From contig LSAX01000007.1 in assembly GCA_001557505.1 (NCBI GenBank), forward strand, positions 3,472,001 to 3,536,000: a DNA stretch of 64,000 nucleotides, written 5' to 3'. Made by a program: the position numbers and the translations under genes. Below, piece after piece: positions 1 to 10,704 of the stretch. The notes under the pieces are model-generated. The model searched no databases and had not been told where the DNA came from. It was given only the letters and a program-made list of their open reading frames with translations. Positions within the stretch are counted from its first letter, which is position 1, and every line of letters begins with the position of its first letter. This DNA is from Reticulascus tulasneorum (Eukaryota > Ascomycota > Sordariomycetes > Glomerellales > Reticulascaceae).

Positions 1-128
1 TGGATCCTTAGGACCTACAGTGAGTGCTTGCTGTAACCACATCTACCGCAAGTCTGTACGCGAATTTGCCGAGAGCAGGTTTATAATAGAACTATAACCA
101 TAATAATGACTCTGAGCTCGGCGTAGCA

Positions 129-627
129 CTAGTTTGTTGGAGGTAGATGAGGGTATCCAGGGTAAGCTGGGTTATCCATCGTCCGAGCATAAAATTCACA
201 GAATGAAACATATCCTTGTCCAAATGCCATCGTGCAGGTCTCATTCGTAAACGCGTCTGGGCCAGGATTATATTCGCTCCACAAAGCTGCTGCAACCAAA
301 CACTGCGTAAAATAATCAGTCATTGCCACTTAGGCTGATGGCTGGAGAAATCCTGACCATAAGCTTCTCCTTTGGGTTTACTTTGTTCCATATGCGAGAC
401 ACTGCGATGCCTTTGACTTTATCACATAAAATGCTCACTTGGATGTCTTTGGTGGTCGGATGATTGCAATTGCAGATATATTGGAGCCAACTGCAATAGT
501 CACAGTCAGCTCATGTGTTACGCAGACAAGGCTAGATTTGTGGACAAGAAACTTGCTATGGCGCTCCTATCTGAGGAAGCGCAAAAACTGCGGGGGCTAA
601 CATAGCGAGAATAGAAATCAACTTCAT
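129..627 (-). CDS. small secreted cysteine-containing protein (paralogue A)
   Basis: Three-exon model on the minus strand: 627..557, 490..439 and 302..129, giving 98 aa. Exon 1 encodes a signal peptide (MKLISILAMLAPAVFA). Exon 2 encodes the core YICNCNHPTTK, and exon 3 carries further Cys (CLVAAALWSEYNPG, NETC, FCEF). Intron 1 needs a GC donor (GCAAGT), because the exon otherwise runs straight into a TAG. The same position and phase in the neighbouring paralogue uses GTAGGT. Intron 2 has a normal GTGAGC donor and a CGCAG acceptor. I do not recognise a named family. By architecture it is a small secreted protein, effector-like at most. If the GC donor is not spliced, this copy is dead. Confidence 0.55.
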
Positions 628-1069
628 CGTTGCTGTTATGTTGAACTAAGAAGAATGTTTTGAGGCGTCATGGTTTTGATCCCTGCCTAAGGTAGTGAGA
701 GGAACCCCCAGCTTATATCCAAACCTGTCCTGGCTAAATGATGTAGCCGGGAGGTATGCCGTTTCCTTATATTGGCAATGGGCAAAAGGCGATAAGTTCT
801 TCTCTACTGATTGGTTACGGCATGTTCCTGCAGGCCCATGGGTTTACCTGACGAACTTTGGAAGTCAAATATGTCCCCGGTCTTCGTATATAGGCAAGAT
901 GTTCGGTAGTTGGACATTAGCCTATATCTACGTGAAAGTGGTCCGTCGAGATTAACGGCTCCACCAACAAAGTCGCCCGGCAACGATCGAAGTATTTCTA
1001 TAAGTTTCACAATGATTCTTACAGTCTGGCTAGAAAATCCTTTCAAACAGAGAGCAAATTCTAATAGTC
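628..1069. promoter_or_regulatory. divergent promoter between two related secreted-protein genes
   Basis: A 442-bp gap separates the start codons of the two head-to-head paralogues. No gene is visible in it. By position it must hold both promoters. I see no strong regulatory motif. Confidence 0.35.
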
Positions 1070-1586
1070 ATGCATCGGCTATACTTGTTCGCGTTTTGTG
1101 CCCCGCTGGCCGCCTTGGCCAGCGCATTGCCACAGCGAGCCCCTGGGTAGGTGAAAGCAACATATACCCTGGATTTTCAACTGACTTATTACATAGTAGC
1201 CTCGCAGTAGTTACATATATGTGCAATTGTAACAATCCAACCACGAAACAGACATATTCGGAACCCTTTGTCAACGACTTGGGGGCCAGAGCCAGACAGC
1301 GAGATTCAGGGAAGTTGATTCATTTGAACAAACAATGGTGAGAGAAATGAGATTGAAACCATACCAGCCAAATTTAATCAGCTTCTTTTAGTGCCTCATC
1401 CATATGACAAACCCAGGATATGGAAAGAGCATAGAATCGTTCACGAAGGTAAATTGCATGAAGGAACATGGCCCAGAATTCAATGGATTCTGTGCTGCCT
1501 TCAAAGGATATGTCGGAGTGCCTCTTCCTTTTCCTGGACTGATGGCTCGTGTTAGTCGTGCAGAGGTGGAAGTTAGCAGTCGATGA
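1070..1586 (+). CDS. small secreted cysteine-containing protein (paralogue B)
   Basis: Exon 1 (1070..1146) encodes a signal peptide (MHRLYLFAFCAPLAALASA). Intron 1 is 1147..1196 (GTAGGT to ATAG, phase 2, as in paralogue A). Exon 2 starts at 1197 and encodes VVTYMCNCNNPTTK, closely matching YICNCNHPTTK of paralogue A. Exon 3 (1392..1586) starts with CLIH and contains NPGYGKS, VNC and GFCAAF, aligning with CLVA, NPGPD, ETC and SFCEF of paralogue A. The end of exon 2 is uncertain: keeping the frame into exon 3 needs a weak donor (GTCAAC after 1269), giving about 114 aa, while the stronger GTGAGA donor near 1340 breaks the frame. This copy may therefore be damaged. No family function is known to me. 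Confidence 0.5.
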
Positions 1587-2211
1587 CTGCAAGTAGTTGC
1601 GTCTCACTCAGGACGTACTTCACTAGATCTAGTGAAGATTCAATGTATTGTATGTAGCCAACGTGTACAATAAAAAGAGTTGCATAACTTTGTGTAGCTT
1701 TCGTCAACCGGACAGACTTTGTTTCCTTTCGAGCGCTCCCATTGCCAACTGCTGTTCACTGACAATCCGAACCACTAGCTCACTGCTTTCACGTGCTAAC
1801 TGTTATTGCAGCTTTCTCTGGGTTGATACAGGGAGCTGGCCTCACAGCTTACTGTCTTCTCCACATGAATTCAATCATTGTTAGCTAATTTTGTCTTGGG
1901 AACATGGGATAGATATCACGTCTCCTTGACTTGGTTGGTTGATTGGGCTGGGCTTCTGACTAATACGGTAGTGTTCCCCGCCCTGATAATTAGCGGCTGC
2001 CAAGCCACGAAATGACTAATCCATAGACCGAAATCGCCCGCGAGTTCTACTCCGCCTATTCCTTCCATTTCGCCTTGTGTTTTGACCACGAGCCTCATCT
2101 GCAATATTGAAAAAAGCCTCTCCTCACTCACTCCACACCTATCTAGTTCCTTGTTCCAAATCTCAGAGGCTGTCATCGCCCTATTCTACTCTCCCCCAAA
2201 ACTCTTCCGCC
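1587..2211. other. intergenic, upstream of Nudix gene
   Basis: No supported gene. The last 150 bp are rich in CT and CA tracts, as in many fungal 5' leaders, and lead to the ATG at 2212. Confidence 0.4.
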
Positions 2212-2835
2212 ATGTCGCACAAGACGCAGGATCCTGTCATCACCAGGGTCTCCGACTTGCCTATTGACCAAGCGAAGTGGGTGACACTAAAGAAGATTGA
2301 GTACGTGGACCAAGTCGGTAAGGAGCGTACTTGGGAGGTAGCAACGCGGAAAACTAGAGGCAAGGCTGGCGTTGACGCTGTTGCAATGGGCAACATTATC
2401 TTGCATCCATCGCGACCGCCATCTACTATGATCATCATTCAGTATCGACCACCACTGGATGCCTTTACTGTAGAATGGCCCGCGGGTCTAATCGATGCGG
2501 AAGAGACGCCAGAAGAGGCAGCGGTGAGAGAGTTCAAGGAGGAGACGGGCTACGACTGTCGTGTGTTGAGCATCAGCCCACCTCAGGCAGCCGATCCCGG
2601 TATGAGCAACGCCAATATGCAATTGGTCATGGTGGAGGTCCAGCTGAAGGAGGATGAGGAAGAGCCCGTGCAGCGTCTGGAGGACGGGGAACATATCCAA
2701 TGCATTGTCATACCACTCTCGGAATTCTACGATCGTCTGGTGGAGTATTCCAAGCAAGAGCGTATGGTAGTAGCGGCGAAGCTCTTTCATTTTGCGGCTG
2801 GAATGCACTTCCAGAAAACTCAGAATTACATGTGA
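2212..2835 (+). CDS. Nudix hydrolase, ADP-ribose pyrophosphatase type
   Basis: Single exon, 207 aa. A complete Nudix box (G-x5-E-x7-REU-x-EE-x-GU) lies at about residues 92-114: it starts GLIDAEE and ends REFKEETGY. Nudix enzymes of this type cleave nucleoside diphosphate compounds such as ADP-ribose to AMP and ribose 5-phosphate. The segment before the box (IIQYRPPLDAFTVEWPAG) and the PGMSN motif after it fit the ADP-ribose pyrophosphatase (yeast Ysa1-like) subgroup. I chose the ATG at 2212 (MSHKTQDPV) because the frame upstream is untranslated-like pyrimidine-rich sequence and 207 aa suits the family. No signal peptide, so probably cytosolic. The exact substrate is inferred from the family only. 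Confidence 0.9.
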   Translation: MSHKTQDPVITRVSDLPIDQAKWVTLKKIEYVDQVGKERTWEVATRKTRGKAGVDAVAMGNIILHPSRPPSTMIIIQYRPPLDAFTVEWPAGLIDAEETPEEAAVREFKEETGYDCRVLSISPPQAADPGMSNANMQLVMVEVQLKEDEEEPVQRLEDGEHIQCIVIPLSEFYDRLVEYSKQERMVVAAKLFHFAAGMHFQKTQNYM

Positions 2836-3683
2836 GCAGTGGCCTATCTGCCGTTTGATAAGGGACGGATCGCATGCGGTTGGAATAGTTTTCATAAACA
2901 GCATCGCGATACTGGATAGGTGGGCTAAGAATCGCGAGAGCTGGGTAGAAATGGTTCGCTCAGACGCCTTTGAACGTGATCTGTGTGAAATGGTCGAAGT
3001 TCTTTCATCCTCATGGCGCTATCTGCGAGATTCTTCCATCATGTTCGCTCTACTCAATTCAACAAGGTACTCTGTCTCTAGCGTGAGTGAGTGATCATCT
3101 CTTCGTTCTCATATGTCAGCCTCAGGTAGTCAAATTCGGAAGTATGATAGTGGATTTTTGTACTGCAGTGAGGTAAGATACCTAAGGTACCTTAGGTACC
3201 TAGACTTATGGCGGATTTATGGAGCCACAGCAACCTGTTCCCCGCTAACGAAGGCGGGGGTACCTAATTACTAGGTATGATCAGGTACCTTCATCAGGGC
3301 AATGGCAGGGGCAAACTTTCCCAAGATCCAAGTTCTCACACCTGAACAACCTGAGAGCACAGGGGGGCTAGTTAATAGCACAGGCAGCAATTTCGTCTAG
3401 TGCTGACGACGCACAGCTAAATGCCTGTAATTATGTCGATCTTTCTACCCCTGTAATTCTTAACTGGAACGTCGTATCTGATCCTTCCAGCGATTGCTTA
3501 ATCCTTCCAGCCATTTATATCTCATCCTCCAGCCTTGAGCATGGAATTTTATCTCTGGATCACGATTCTCTTCTTTCCATTTCTCCCATAACTGCAAGCA
3601 CACTTTACTTTACTATTTACCAACCATAGTAGCACAACTGCCAGTGCAACCTATTACGACAGCTCGTAAGTGCCACTTCAGCG
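2836..3683. other. intergenic with TAGGTACC-type palindromes
   Basis: No supported gene. It contains a perfect 20-bp palindrome at 3179-3198 and related GGTACCT words at about 3199, 3259 and 3283. The last 200 bp are pyrimidine-rich leader for the next gene. Confidence 0.4.
3179..3198. repeat. 20-bp perfect palindrome
   Basis: TACCTAAGGTACCTTAGGTA equals its own reverse complement. Similar ACCTTAGGTACC words recur at about 25180-25195. It looks like a dispersed low-complexity motif. No protein-binding role is shown. Confidence 0.7.
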
Positions 3684-4490
3684 ATGGCGTCCGATCGCCG
3701 ATCTCCCGGGCGTCTGTCTGTAATCAATGTGGGGCTATTCCGCACTGGCACGGCCTCCATGGCCAAAGCCTACGAGATCCTCGGCTTGCGAGCGCATCAT
3801 GGCCTTGAGCTGATGGACTACCCCGAGCAGTGGGAAATGCTCGAAGAAGCAGCCGAAGCAACGTGGCCAAATGCTCCAAACGCACGGCCCCGAGCACCCT
3901 TCACGCGCCTTGATTGGGATCGCGTGTTCGGTGAATATGACGCAGTCACCGATGTTGCGTCGACATTCGCGGAGCAACTAATAGGCGCATATCCGGACGC
4001 CAAGGTTGTCGTGGTGGAGAGAAATTTCGAGAAATGGGAAAAGAGCTTCAATGAGAGAATTATCGATCCGATCTGGAGTACAGTCGGGGTCTTGACGTAC
4101 TATATAGTACTTCCAATTTTAGGAAATCGTGCTGTGGCGGCTATGCGGAAAATATTGTACGGCAGTTTTGGGGCACAAGACGTGGCGGGAATCCGAAGGC
4201 GGACGAGGGTAACTTATGACGGATATTACGCGCGAATTAGAGAAATGGTTCCGCCGGAGCGAAGACTAGAATATAGGCTTGGAGATGGATGGGAGCCACT
4301 CTGTAAATATTTGGGCAAACCGATTCCCGATGTTGAGTTCCCTTGGGTAAACGAGTCGGCTGCTCACCAGGCTGCACAGGATGAGCAGCTAGGTATAGTT
4401 GTCAGGCAAGCTTGGGCCAGAGTTAAGCCATGGATCATTGCGACCGTTGGGTGCGCTGTCGTGGTGGGCGCGATATATTTACGGATGTAA
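3684..4490 (+). CDS. Sulfotransferase_4 family P-loop protein with C-terminal membrane tail
   Basis: Single exon, 268 aa. The N-terminal VGLFRTGTASMAKA (about residues 16-29) is the phosphate-binding loop of the fungal Sulfotransferase_4 family, normally the PAPS-binding site. Other family features are the H-H-G-L-E segment, PFTRLDW, VTDVASTFAEQLIGAYPDAKVVVVERNFEKWEKSF and LGDGWEPLCKYLGKPIPDVEFPWVN (given here in outline). A hydrophobic stretch at about 247-266 (PWIIATVGCAVVVGAIYL) suggests a tail anchor. Members are common in ascomycetes, often near secondary metabolism genes, and few have been tested biochemically, so sulfotransferase activity is an inference. The substrate cannot be predicted. 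Confidence 0.85.
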   Translation: MASDRRSPGRLSVINVGLFRTGTASMAKAYEILGLRAHHGLELMDYPEQWEMLEEAAEATWPNAPNARPRAPFTRLDWDRVFGEYDAVTDVASTFAEQLIGAYPDAKVVVVERNFEKWEKSFNERIIDPIWSTVGVLTYYIVLPILGNRAVAAMRKILYGSFGAQDVAGIRRRTRVTYDGYYARIREMVPPERRLEYRLGDGWEPLCKYLGKPIPDVEFPWVNESAAHQAAQDEQLGIVVRQAWARVKPWIIATVGCAVVVGAIYLRM

Positions 4491-5403
4491 TCCATACGAC
4501 ATATTCCCGATGAAGACCGCATCAATAATAATCAATTTCTCCCAATCCACAAAGCTAGTGAGACATAAGCCACCGGCTAATACACCAGAACAAAACCCTC
4601 TTCGACTACCTTAGGTAGATATAACACCGTTCAGATACTATAACCTAGCAGATGCATCGCGGGCGAAGCGACTGCAAACTGTTCTTGCACGCTCGAAGTG
4701 TTTTCCAAGTCGTTTCTGAAGAGAACGAGCGGTGCAAAAAAAGTTTAGATCCCATTTTCGTCCCATTCTGGTTCAAACAAGGTCTACATCTTCGGCAGAG
4801 CTCATAAAAAGCCTAATATCGTGTAGACAGGGCAATTTTCAACGAGGCACCTTCGCCATCCGTCGTCGTGTTGGTTGCCTCAAATGGTCCGAACTGCTCT
4901 CTTGGTCTACCAACAAAGGCGTGATGCCACTAAAGGAGGCACTCTGATCGTCTCGTCTCGCAACAAAGGAGAGAATGATAACGTACAAATAGCTTCCCAG
5001 TTACTCATCAGCAAGACTTCGAAAAGTTTGCGCCAGTGAGATGGTCCATAAGGCGAGTTCTGAGGAATTGGGTATTTCTTGCCGAGGGCAGCGAGCACAG
5101 ATACTAGCATACGATCCTAGAATCTGCATTTACATTCTGTCATATTAAGGATTTTTACCCAGTCTTTCGGTCAAAGCCGCCGAGAGTTTAGAAGCAATGG
5201 CTAGGCAAGTCTTGTCATTTAGCACTCCCTTGTCACCTTTCACATCCTGTAGAAAAAGGATGGCAAGGGGAATCCAGGATTGCCCAAAGGAATCAGTCGG
5301 TCATCGAAATGTATGGATAGTCGTTTGGAGTGTCACTCGATATTGTTGGGGCCGCTGGGCTCGGTCGAGATGTGGTGCGGTCCAATATCCAGAAGTCTCA
5401 CTT
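4491..5403. other. intergenic; possible decayed P450 N-terminal part near the end
   Basis: No intact gene. An open stretch from 5197 may be the decayed front of the P450 relic that begins clearly at about 5404, but I could not recognise N-terminal P450 motifs in it. Confidence 0.3.
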
Positions 5404-6328
5404 GCAGATGAATACCGAGAAGTCTACAAACCTACGAGCCAAGAATTGATTCTCGACCCGCTCTACTTGGTTCTCTCGGGTCTAATTGTCAGCCTCATTC
5501 AGTGGATCACCGAGCGCGCCAGCCTCCGGGACTATCAATGGAATCTGTGAACACATCATCCGCGAGAAGAGAGCCAAGCTGGATGCAGAAAGCATCTGGA
5601 TGAGAAATCTGTAGACCGGCATAACTTCAGTGGTACTGAGTAGGGCCCGGCTACAGGATGATGAGGTACTGGCGCAGATGATCACATTCCTGGTACAGGG
5701 ACAGGAAGCGTTGGCACCTTCCTTTACGCGGGCTGCGTATTTGCTCTGCATCCACCCTGGTGTATAGTCCCGCCACCGTACCAAGGAGTATGTGCATCTC
5801 CCTACACTATCCAACTAAGAAAAGATTATCGTCGTGGTAGACATCAATATCCTCCCGTATCTAGCTGCCGTTTGATCCGAGGTCTTGCGCAGCATCGCTC
5901 CAAGTCCCCTCACCATTCTCTAAGCCGTCGACGATACAACTGTGGAGGGGAGTACGTTTACAAGGGCACATAGGTCATGATATGCCGGCACTACGGGCTA
6001 CTGATGCTGGGTAGCTCAATCTGAACCGCAAACACCCCTGGCCCGAAGACGAGACTGGGCAGAGCACAGTTAGAGTATCCGGAAGTGGCTGTGCGAAACC
6101 AAGCCACGCGTTTATGACGTTTCTTCAGTGTTAGGAAGAATGCATTGGGCAGAACTGTGCATTGGCTGAGATGGCTTGCTGCCATGCGAACTGGATTGGG
6201 TGATTTGATTTCACACTGATCGATACTGCTGAGCTGACGCAACCAATTTGGAGATCAACCAAGAAGTAATCAACATGAGGCCCGCAAATGGGTTGTACTT
6301 TGATACCAGAGTCGATGACAGATGGTGA
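5404..6328 (+). pseudogene. decayed cytochrome P450
   Basis: Ordered remnants of one P450 can be read across several frames. ADEYREVYKP (5404 on) is followed by HIIREKRAKLDAES (about 5552 on). The I-helix reads DDEVLAQMITFLVQGQEAL (about 5656-5715), where QGQEA stands in for the usual AGHET. The ExxR helix is SEVLRSIAPSPLTIL (about 5876-5920), followed by AVDDTTVEG. A further piece reads HPWPEDE. The heme-ligand segment is CIGQNCALAEM, with the Cys codon at 6141. The C-terminus RPANGLYFDTRVDDRW ends at 6328. In-frame stops interrupt it, for example before SEVLR, after LTIL and just before the heme Cys. The reading frame shifts between the ExxR and heme parts and again after the heme. No intact enzyme can be made. 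The order and spacing of parts make the identity quite secure. Confidence 0.75.
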
Positions 6329-7123
6329 TAGTGTCTCTTTAAAGGGTTGGGGTCGGCGAAGGCGAAATGGGCTCTCGCTTTGATGGTAGTTGAATATTTG
6401 TAACCCGTCTATCCTACTTCTCATGTCTCCGCCCAAGTGATCGCGCGCCAGTAGACCTAGGCTATCATCAACCGCTCCTGTAGTGTGGATCATAGTCCAA
6501 ACCTTCACGACAAGGCATTGCTCTGTACGATTGCTGAGCAAATGTTCGTCGGGTTCGAATGAAACCCACTCCTTGCCTGTCATGCAGATCTTGCTGAGCA
6601 TCTGGTAAACCATCGCATGCATGCCCCCTATAAAGGGTATACTTATTCACGTAGCTAAGGTTGTACTCTAGATTATTAGATTGTAATGTTAAAAGCATGA
6701 TACTTTGTAATACAGAAATTGGATTTGGCGCGTAAAAGGGCTAGCCTTACGCGAAATAATACCCTATGCAGATGAGGTGTTATGTAAGCTAAGTCTTGGC
6801 GTTTCGCGTCGCGAAACAAGCTCGTGCGTAATCTGACATTGAAAATTATGAAACCTGAAACGTGGTCATGAGCTTATCATGCTCAGCCTAGGGAAACTCA
6901 GAAACAATGCCATCAACCTTGAAGCATACGACCTGGGATGGAAACGAAGTTACGAGGCTGATATAAGCGGTGTACGAATGCGCAATCGTCTAGACTGTGC
7001 GACAATTACGCCTTAAGTTGTAGGCTCCAGCACCTCGAACCATCGACTCATCTGTGGTCTGGGGAGTGTCAGACATATCCCGTGTCTGGAACCGATTGCA
7101 TTCATTTGGTCTCGATGGTCGGA
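6329..7123. other. intergenic
   Basis: No supported gene. A 163-codon open frame on the minus strand (6131-6622) overlaps the P450 remnant and has no recognisable domain. Confidence 0.35.
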
Positions 7124-8674
7124 ATGGCTGAAAATGACGCCATGTTAGAGCTTCGCGGCTCCACCGACTTGGCAGGTCGTGATGAGGTCGACGACCATCT
7201 CAGCGATACCTCAGACTTCCTCGACAGGCAGGTTCCCCCCGAGCCACGGCTGTCGTTCGTCGAGAAGAAGAGCTTGCTTTTTCTATGTGCTCTTTACTTT
7301 ATCCACGCAATTCCTCTTCAATTCTCTTGGCTTACCATGCCCATCCTGCTTCGCCAACAGATCAGCTATAGTGATCTAGGCACCTTCCTGGTTTCTCAGT
7401 ATCCGTACAGCTGGAAGGTAGCATGGAGCCCGCTAGTTGATGGATTCCATAGTCCATCGATAGGCCGAAGGAAGACATGGATAGCGCCATCTTTGTTAGG
7501 GACAAGCGCTGTTCTCCTCTGGCTCGCATTCTCCCAAGATCGCCTTGTTGCGGAGGTGGCCGGGGGCAGGCAGCTCGCAATGGCATGGATGGTGTTGGCG
7601 TGGTTCGTGGTCATGCTTCTTTGTGCAAATATTCGTATAGCACTTGATTCCTGGTCTATAGATCTTCTTACCCCGGCGAATGTTCATTGGGCATCGCCGA
7701 TTGCCACTTTAGGGGAGACAGCCTCCGGTTTTGTGTCCTTCAATCTATTTTTAGGCGTGGCATCTCTACATTCTCGGGAGAACGAAGCCGGCAAGGAAGA
7801 GCCGGCAAGCACGGGATATTTCTTCGAATCTTCGGCGGCTGCTTTTCTCATCGCTGCTATCCTGTTAATGGTAGGGAAAAGGGAAAACAACAAAGCTCGG
7901 ATATCCCAGTCGATCAGCGAAGCTTATGGTATCATCTGGCATATATTGAAACTCCGTCATGTCTGGGTATTAATGCTAATCCACATGGCATCCATGATTG
8001 GGTTTATAACAAACGACACCATTACCATACTCCAACTGGTGAAAAATAACTTCAACGATTTCGAAATCGCCGGTCTTGCAACTGCCACTATTCCTTTCAC
8101 CATCATAGGTGGCTTCATTGTCGCAAAAGCCTTCCAGACCAGACATCCATTGCACGTTTGGCGCAAGATGTTTCCCTGGCGCCTGGCACTCGCCTTCATC
8201 TCTCAAATTACCGTCCTCTTTATCTCCGCATACCCCGATTCGCATTTCCGCTGGCTGGCTGTTTTTCTGCCGTTTTGCCTAAGCCGTTTCTTCGAGGCTG
8301 CGATGTGGATTGCCTTCGTTGCATTCCATGCACAGGTGTCTGACCCGCAATACGGAGGCATCTACATGTCCTTACTCTCGACAACGCTAAATATTCGATA
8401 CGATACTTTGCAGTTCCTCTTCACCAAGATGATAGGGATTATAGATGGAAGCGAGGACTTGACTGCTCCATCTCCAATCCTTGACGGATATCAGATCATA
8501 AACGCAACGGCAGTGGTTCTGGCTATTCCTGTTTATTGGTTCTTTCTAAGACCGGCAACACGTTTTCTACAAACCATTGATGTCTCTGCGTGGAGAGTTA
8601 AACGTCCAGATATCGCAGATCCTGTAGCATATGAGATGGTCGGAACCACAGACGATGATATCCGCGATGCTTAG
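7124..8674 (+). CDS. acetyl-CoA transporter family protein (AT-1/SLC33A1-like, MFS fold)
   Basis: Single exon, about 516 aa, with roughly 11-12 hydrophobic segments. The first membrane region (YFIHAIPLQFSWLTMPILL) and the loop YSWKVAWSPLVDGFHSPSIGRRKTW match the AT-1 pattern of PxSLKLLWAPIVDxxYxxxxGRRKSW. IRIALDSWSIDLLTPANVHWASP corresponds to the QDIAVDGWALTML region, followed by GETASGF in place of the usual GQTxGYF. AT-1 proteins move acetyl-CoA into the endoplasmic reticulum or Golgi lumen for protein or glycan acetylation. Here that role is inferred from family only. I chose the ATG at 7124 (MAENDAML) for its better -3 base. 7115 is an alternative. The N-terminal 45 residues are acidic and probably cytosolic. 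Confidence 0.8.
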   Translation: MAENDAMLELRGSTDLAGRDEVDDHLSDTSDFLDRQVPPEPRLSFVEKKSLLFLCALYFIHAIPLQFSWLTMPILLRQQISYSDLGTFLVSQYPYSWKVAWSPLVDGFHSPSIGRRKTWIAPSLLGTSAVLLWLAFSQDRLVAEVAGGRQLAMAWMVLAWFVVMLLCANIRIALDSWSIDLLTPANVHWASPIATLGETASGFVSFNLFLGVASLHSRENEAGKEEPASTGYFFESSAAAFLIAAILLMVGKRENNKARISQSISEAYGIIWHILKLRHVWVLMLIHMASMIGFITNDTITILQLVKNNFNDFEIAGLATATIPFTIIGGFIVAKAFQTRHPLHVWRKMFPWRLALAFISQITVLFISAYPDSHFRWLAVFLPFCLSRFFEAAMWIAFVAFHAQVSDPQYGGIYMSLLSTTLNIRYDTLQFLFTKMIGIIDGSEDLTAPSPILDGYQIINATAVVLAIPVYWFFLRPATRFLQTIDVSAWRVKRPDIADPVAYEMVGTTDDDIRDA

Positions 8675-9382
8675 TTCGATTCGTGTACTGTTTGATATAC
8701 CACCCGCCAGATCAGGACTAGGGCAGGAACATTTTATGATTGCGAGGCGACCAACTGGATAGGCTACTCTCTTCTAGTTAGCACTATCATACACACATTC
8801 TTCTTCGTCATCGTGTTTTATGTCTAGAGCACCCCCTGTCTACAAGGACAGTTGAAAGACATATACTTCAACGTTTCTCTAGTACCACGAATATACCAAA
8901 TATCCTAGAGCAAGTACTGGTATATTCTAAAGGAACTGGCAATCTTTGGACTGTTATGCGTCATAGTTGCAACACAGGAGCTCTCAGGCCTGGTAGGGCA
9001 CTTAGGCAAGGCTCGTATAGGTGTACGTAAGCCCGGCACTTGATCGCACTACTATTGTATAGAGGCTGTTGATCAGAATGATCTTTTGCAATTTAAACCA
9101 GAACTTCGAACCCGGCATGTCAAACCTGACCTATCCCACTCCTCGCATGCATAACTGGAGCATGCCTGCACTATGCATTTTATTACGGCAGATTATTGCT
9201 GTTTCTTCCGATTGGCCGCCTCTAGTGGCCGGGGAATACTCTCGTGGAGAACGATTCGCATTTTGCCGGGTTGGAGTCGCTGGGGCCGTCCTCAAAAGTC
9301 GGGTGGATATCTACAGTCGAGAGAATATCGAAGCTCAGCGTCCGCCCTAAATCGAGGCGAAACACCATCGACCATCGCCGCC
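8675..9382. other. intergenic
   Basis: No supported gene. It holds the 3' flank of the transporter and the promoter of the DUF1996 gene. Confidence 0.4.
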
Positions 9383-10704
9383 ATGTATTGGAAGTGTCTC
9401 ATCGCCGCGGCACTCCTGGCACAAGATGCCATCGCTCAGAACGTGAACGTTGGCAGGTTACTGCGATTTGCTTGCTCCCAGCTTGTCATCGAGCGTGTCG
9501 ATCCCCTCGTCAACCCTGGCTTGAATCCATCCCCGCATACTCACCAAATCGTGGGAGGGAACTCCTTCAATGTCACTGTATGAATCTCTTTCTTTCACAA
9601 GCAACTCGTAGCTCACGCGTTGACGAAATTCAGATGGATCCCAAGAACATGGACCCGTCCACTGCATCCACTTGCACCTCCTGCACTTATTCCGAGGACT
9701 TTAGCAATTACTGGACTGCTAGTTTGTACTTCAGGTCTCCGGAGAATGGCTCATACAAGCTTGTGCCACAACAGTCAAACTTCCGTGGCCTTGATGGTGA
9801 GAACCATCCGCAGGGTGGAGGCATCACGGTCTATTATATGACAGCATATGGCGGCAGCGCGAAGACGACTGCCTTCAAACCGGTGAGCCGCCATTTTCAC
9901 GACTGTAGTGCTCCATCTGCGCCTCACAAGGAACTGACATCGGAAGGGCTTCCGTATGATTGCCGGCAACCCACAACTCCGTAGCGGTAGCGGAACCTTT
10001 CCAGGCATCTGTCACCGCTGTAACGGAAACGGGGCAGGATTCGCACCTTGTGATTCCAGAGATACGTCTGGTTTCCCAGCCAAGATATGCCCCGGAGGAA
10101 TCCGGGCTTCGGTTGTCTTTCCAACATGCTGGGATGGGAAGAATCTTGACAGTCCCGACCATATGAGCCACATGGCTTACTCGCCCAGTGGTGCTGTCCT
10201 TGCGAATGCGGCCTGTCCCAGTTCGCATCCTGTCCGGGTCCCACAGCTCATGTACGAGATGCAATGGGATACCACTTCGTTTAACAATCCTGAGTATTTC
10301 AAAGACGGCAAGCAGCCCTTCGTGTACAGTTTCGGCGATAAGTAAGCTCAGTTTCTTTCGTCTAGTGTCAGTTACGCAGCCTCTCATCTACAGGTACTAA
10401 ATTGAAGAATGCTAGCTCCGGACACGGCCAGCATGGCGATTACCTATTCGGTTGGAAGGGCGACGCCTTGCAGCGGGGCATGGATGCAGTTCTCGGGAGC
10501 GGCTGTGTCAACGAGGTGTGCGGTGCCTTGAAATCGCAGTCTGCAAAGGATGCCGTTGCCTGCACCAAGAAGACACAAGTGCAAGGTGAAAATGTTGGGA
10601 GGAGTGGTGAATGTAAGTACTTGTAGCGGGTGTCCTTCGATGAAACCCAGCACTGATGCACTTTAGGGCTTGCGGCACTTCCTGGTGATTTGCCGGGCAT
10701 GTAG
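9383..10704 (+). CDS. secreted DUF1996 domain protein
   Basis: Five exons: 9383..9577, 9634..9882, 9947..10341, 10416..10612 and 10667..10704, encoding 357 aa. A signal peptide ([19 protein letters not shown]) is followed by the DUF1996 signature, including [39 protein letters not shown] (in outline), [33 protein letters not shown] and [17 protein letters not shown]. The third acceptor was chosen at GCTAG|C (10415) because it restores this last conserved segment. The more obvious CAG at 10393 leads to a stop. The protein ends [15 protein letters not shown]1996 proteins are secreted or cell-wall-associated in fungi, and their biochemical function is not established. Cysteines are plentiful, as expected outside the cell. 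Confidence 0.85.

Noticed and set aside
10342..10393. Intron 3 of the DUF1996 gene ending at the first good CAG
   Set aside because: That acceptor leads to an immediate stop. The acceptor at 10415 restores the conserved [12 protein letters not shown] segment.
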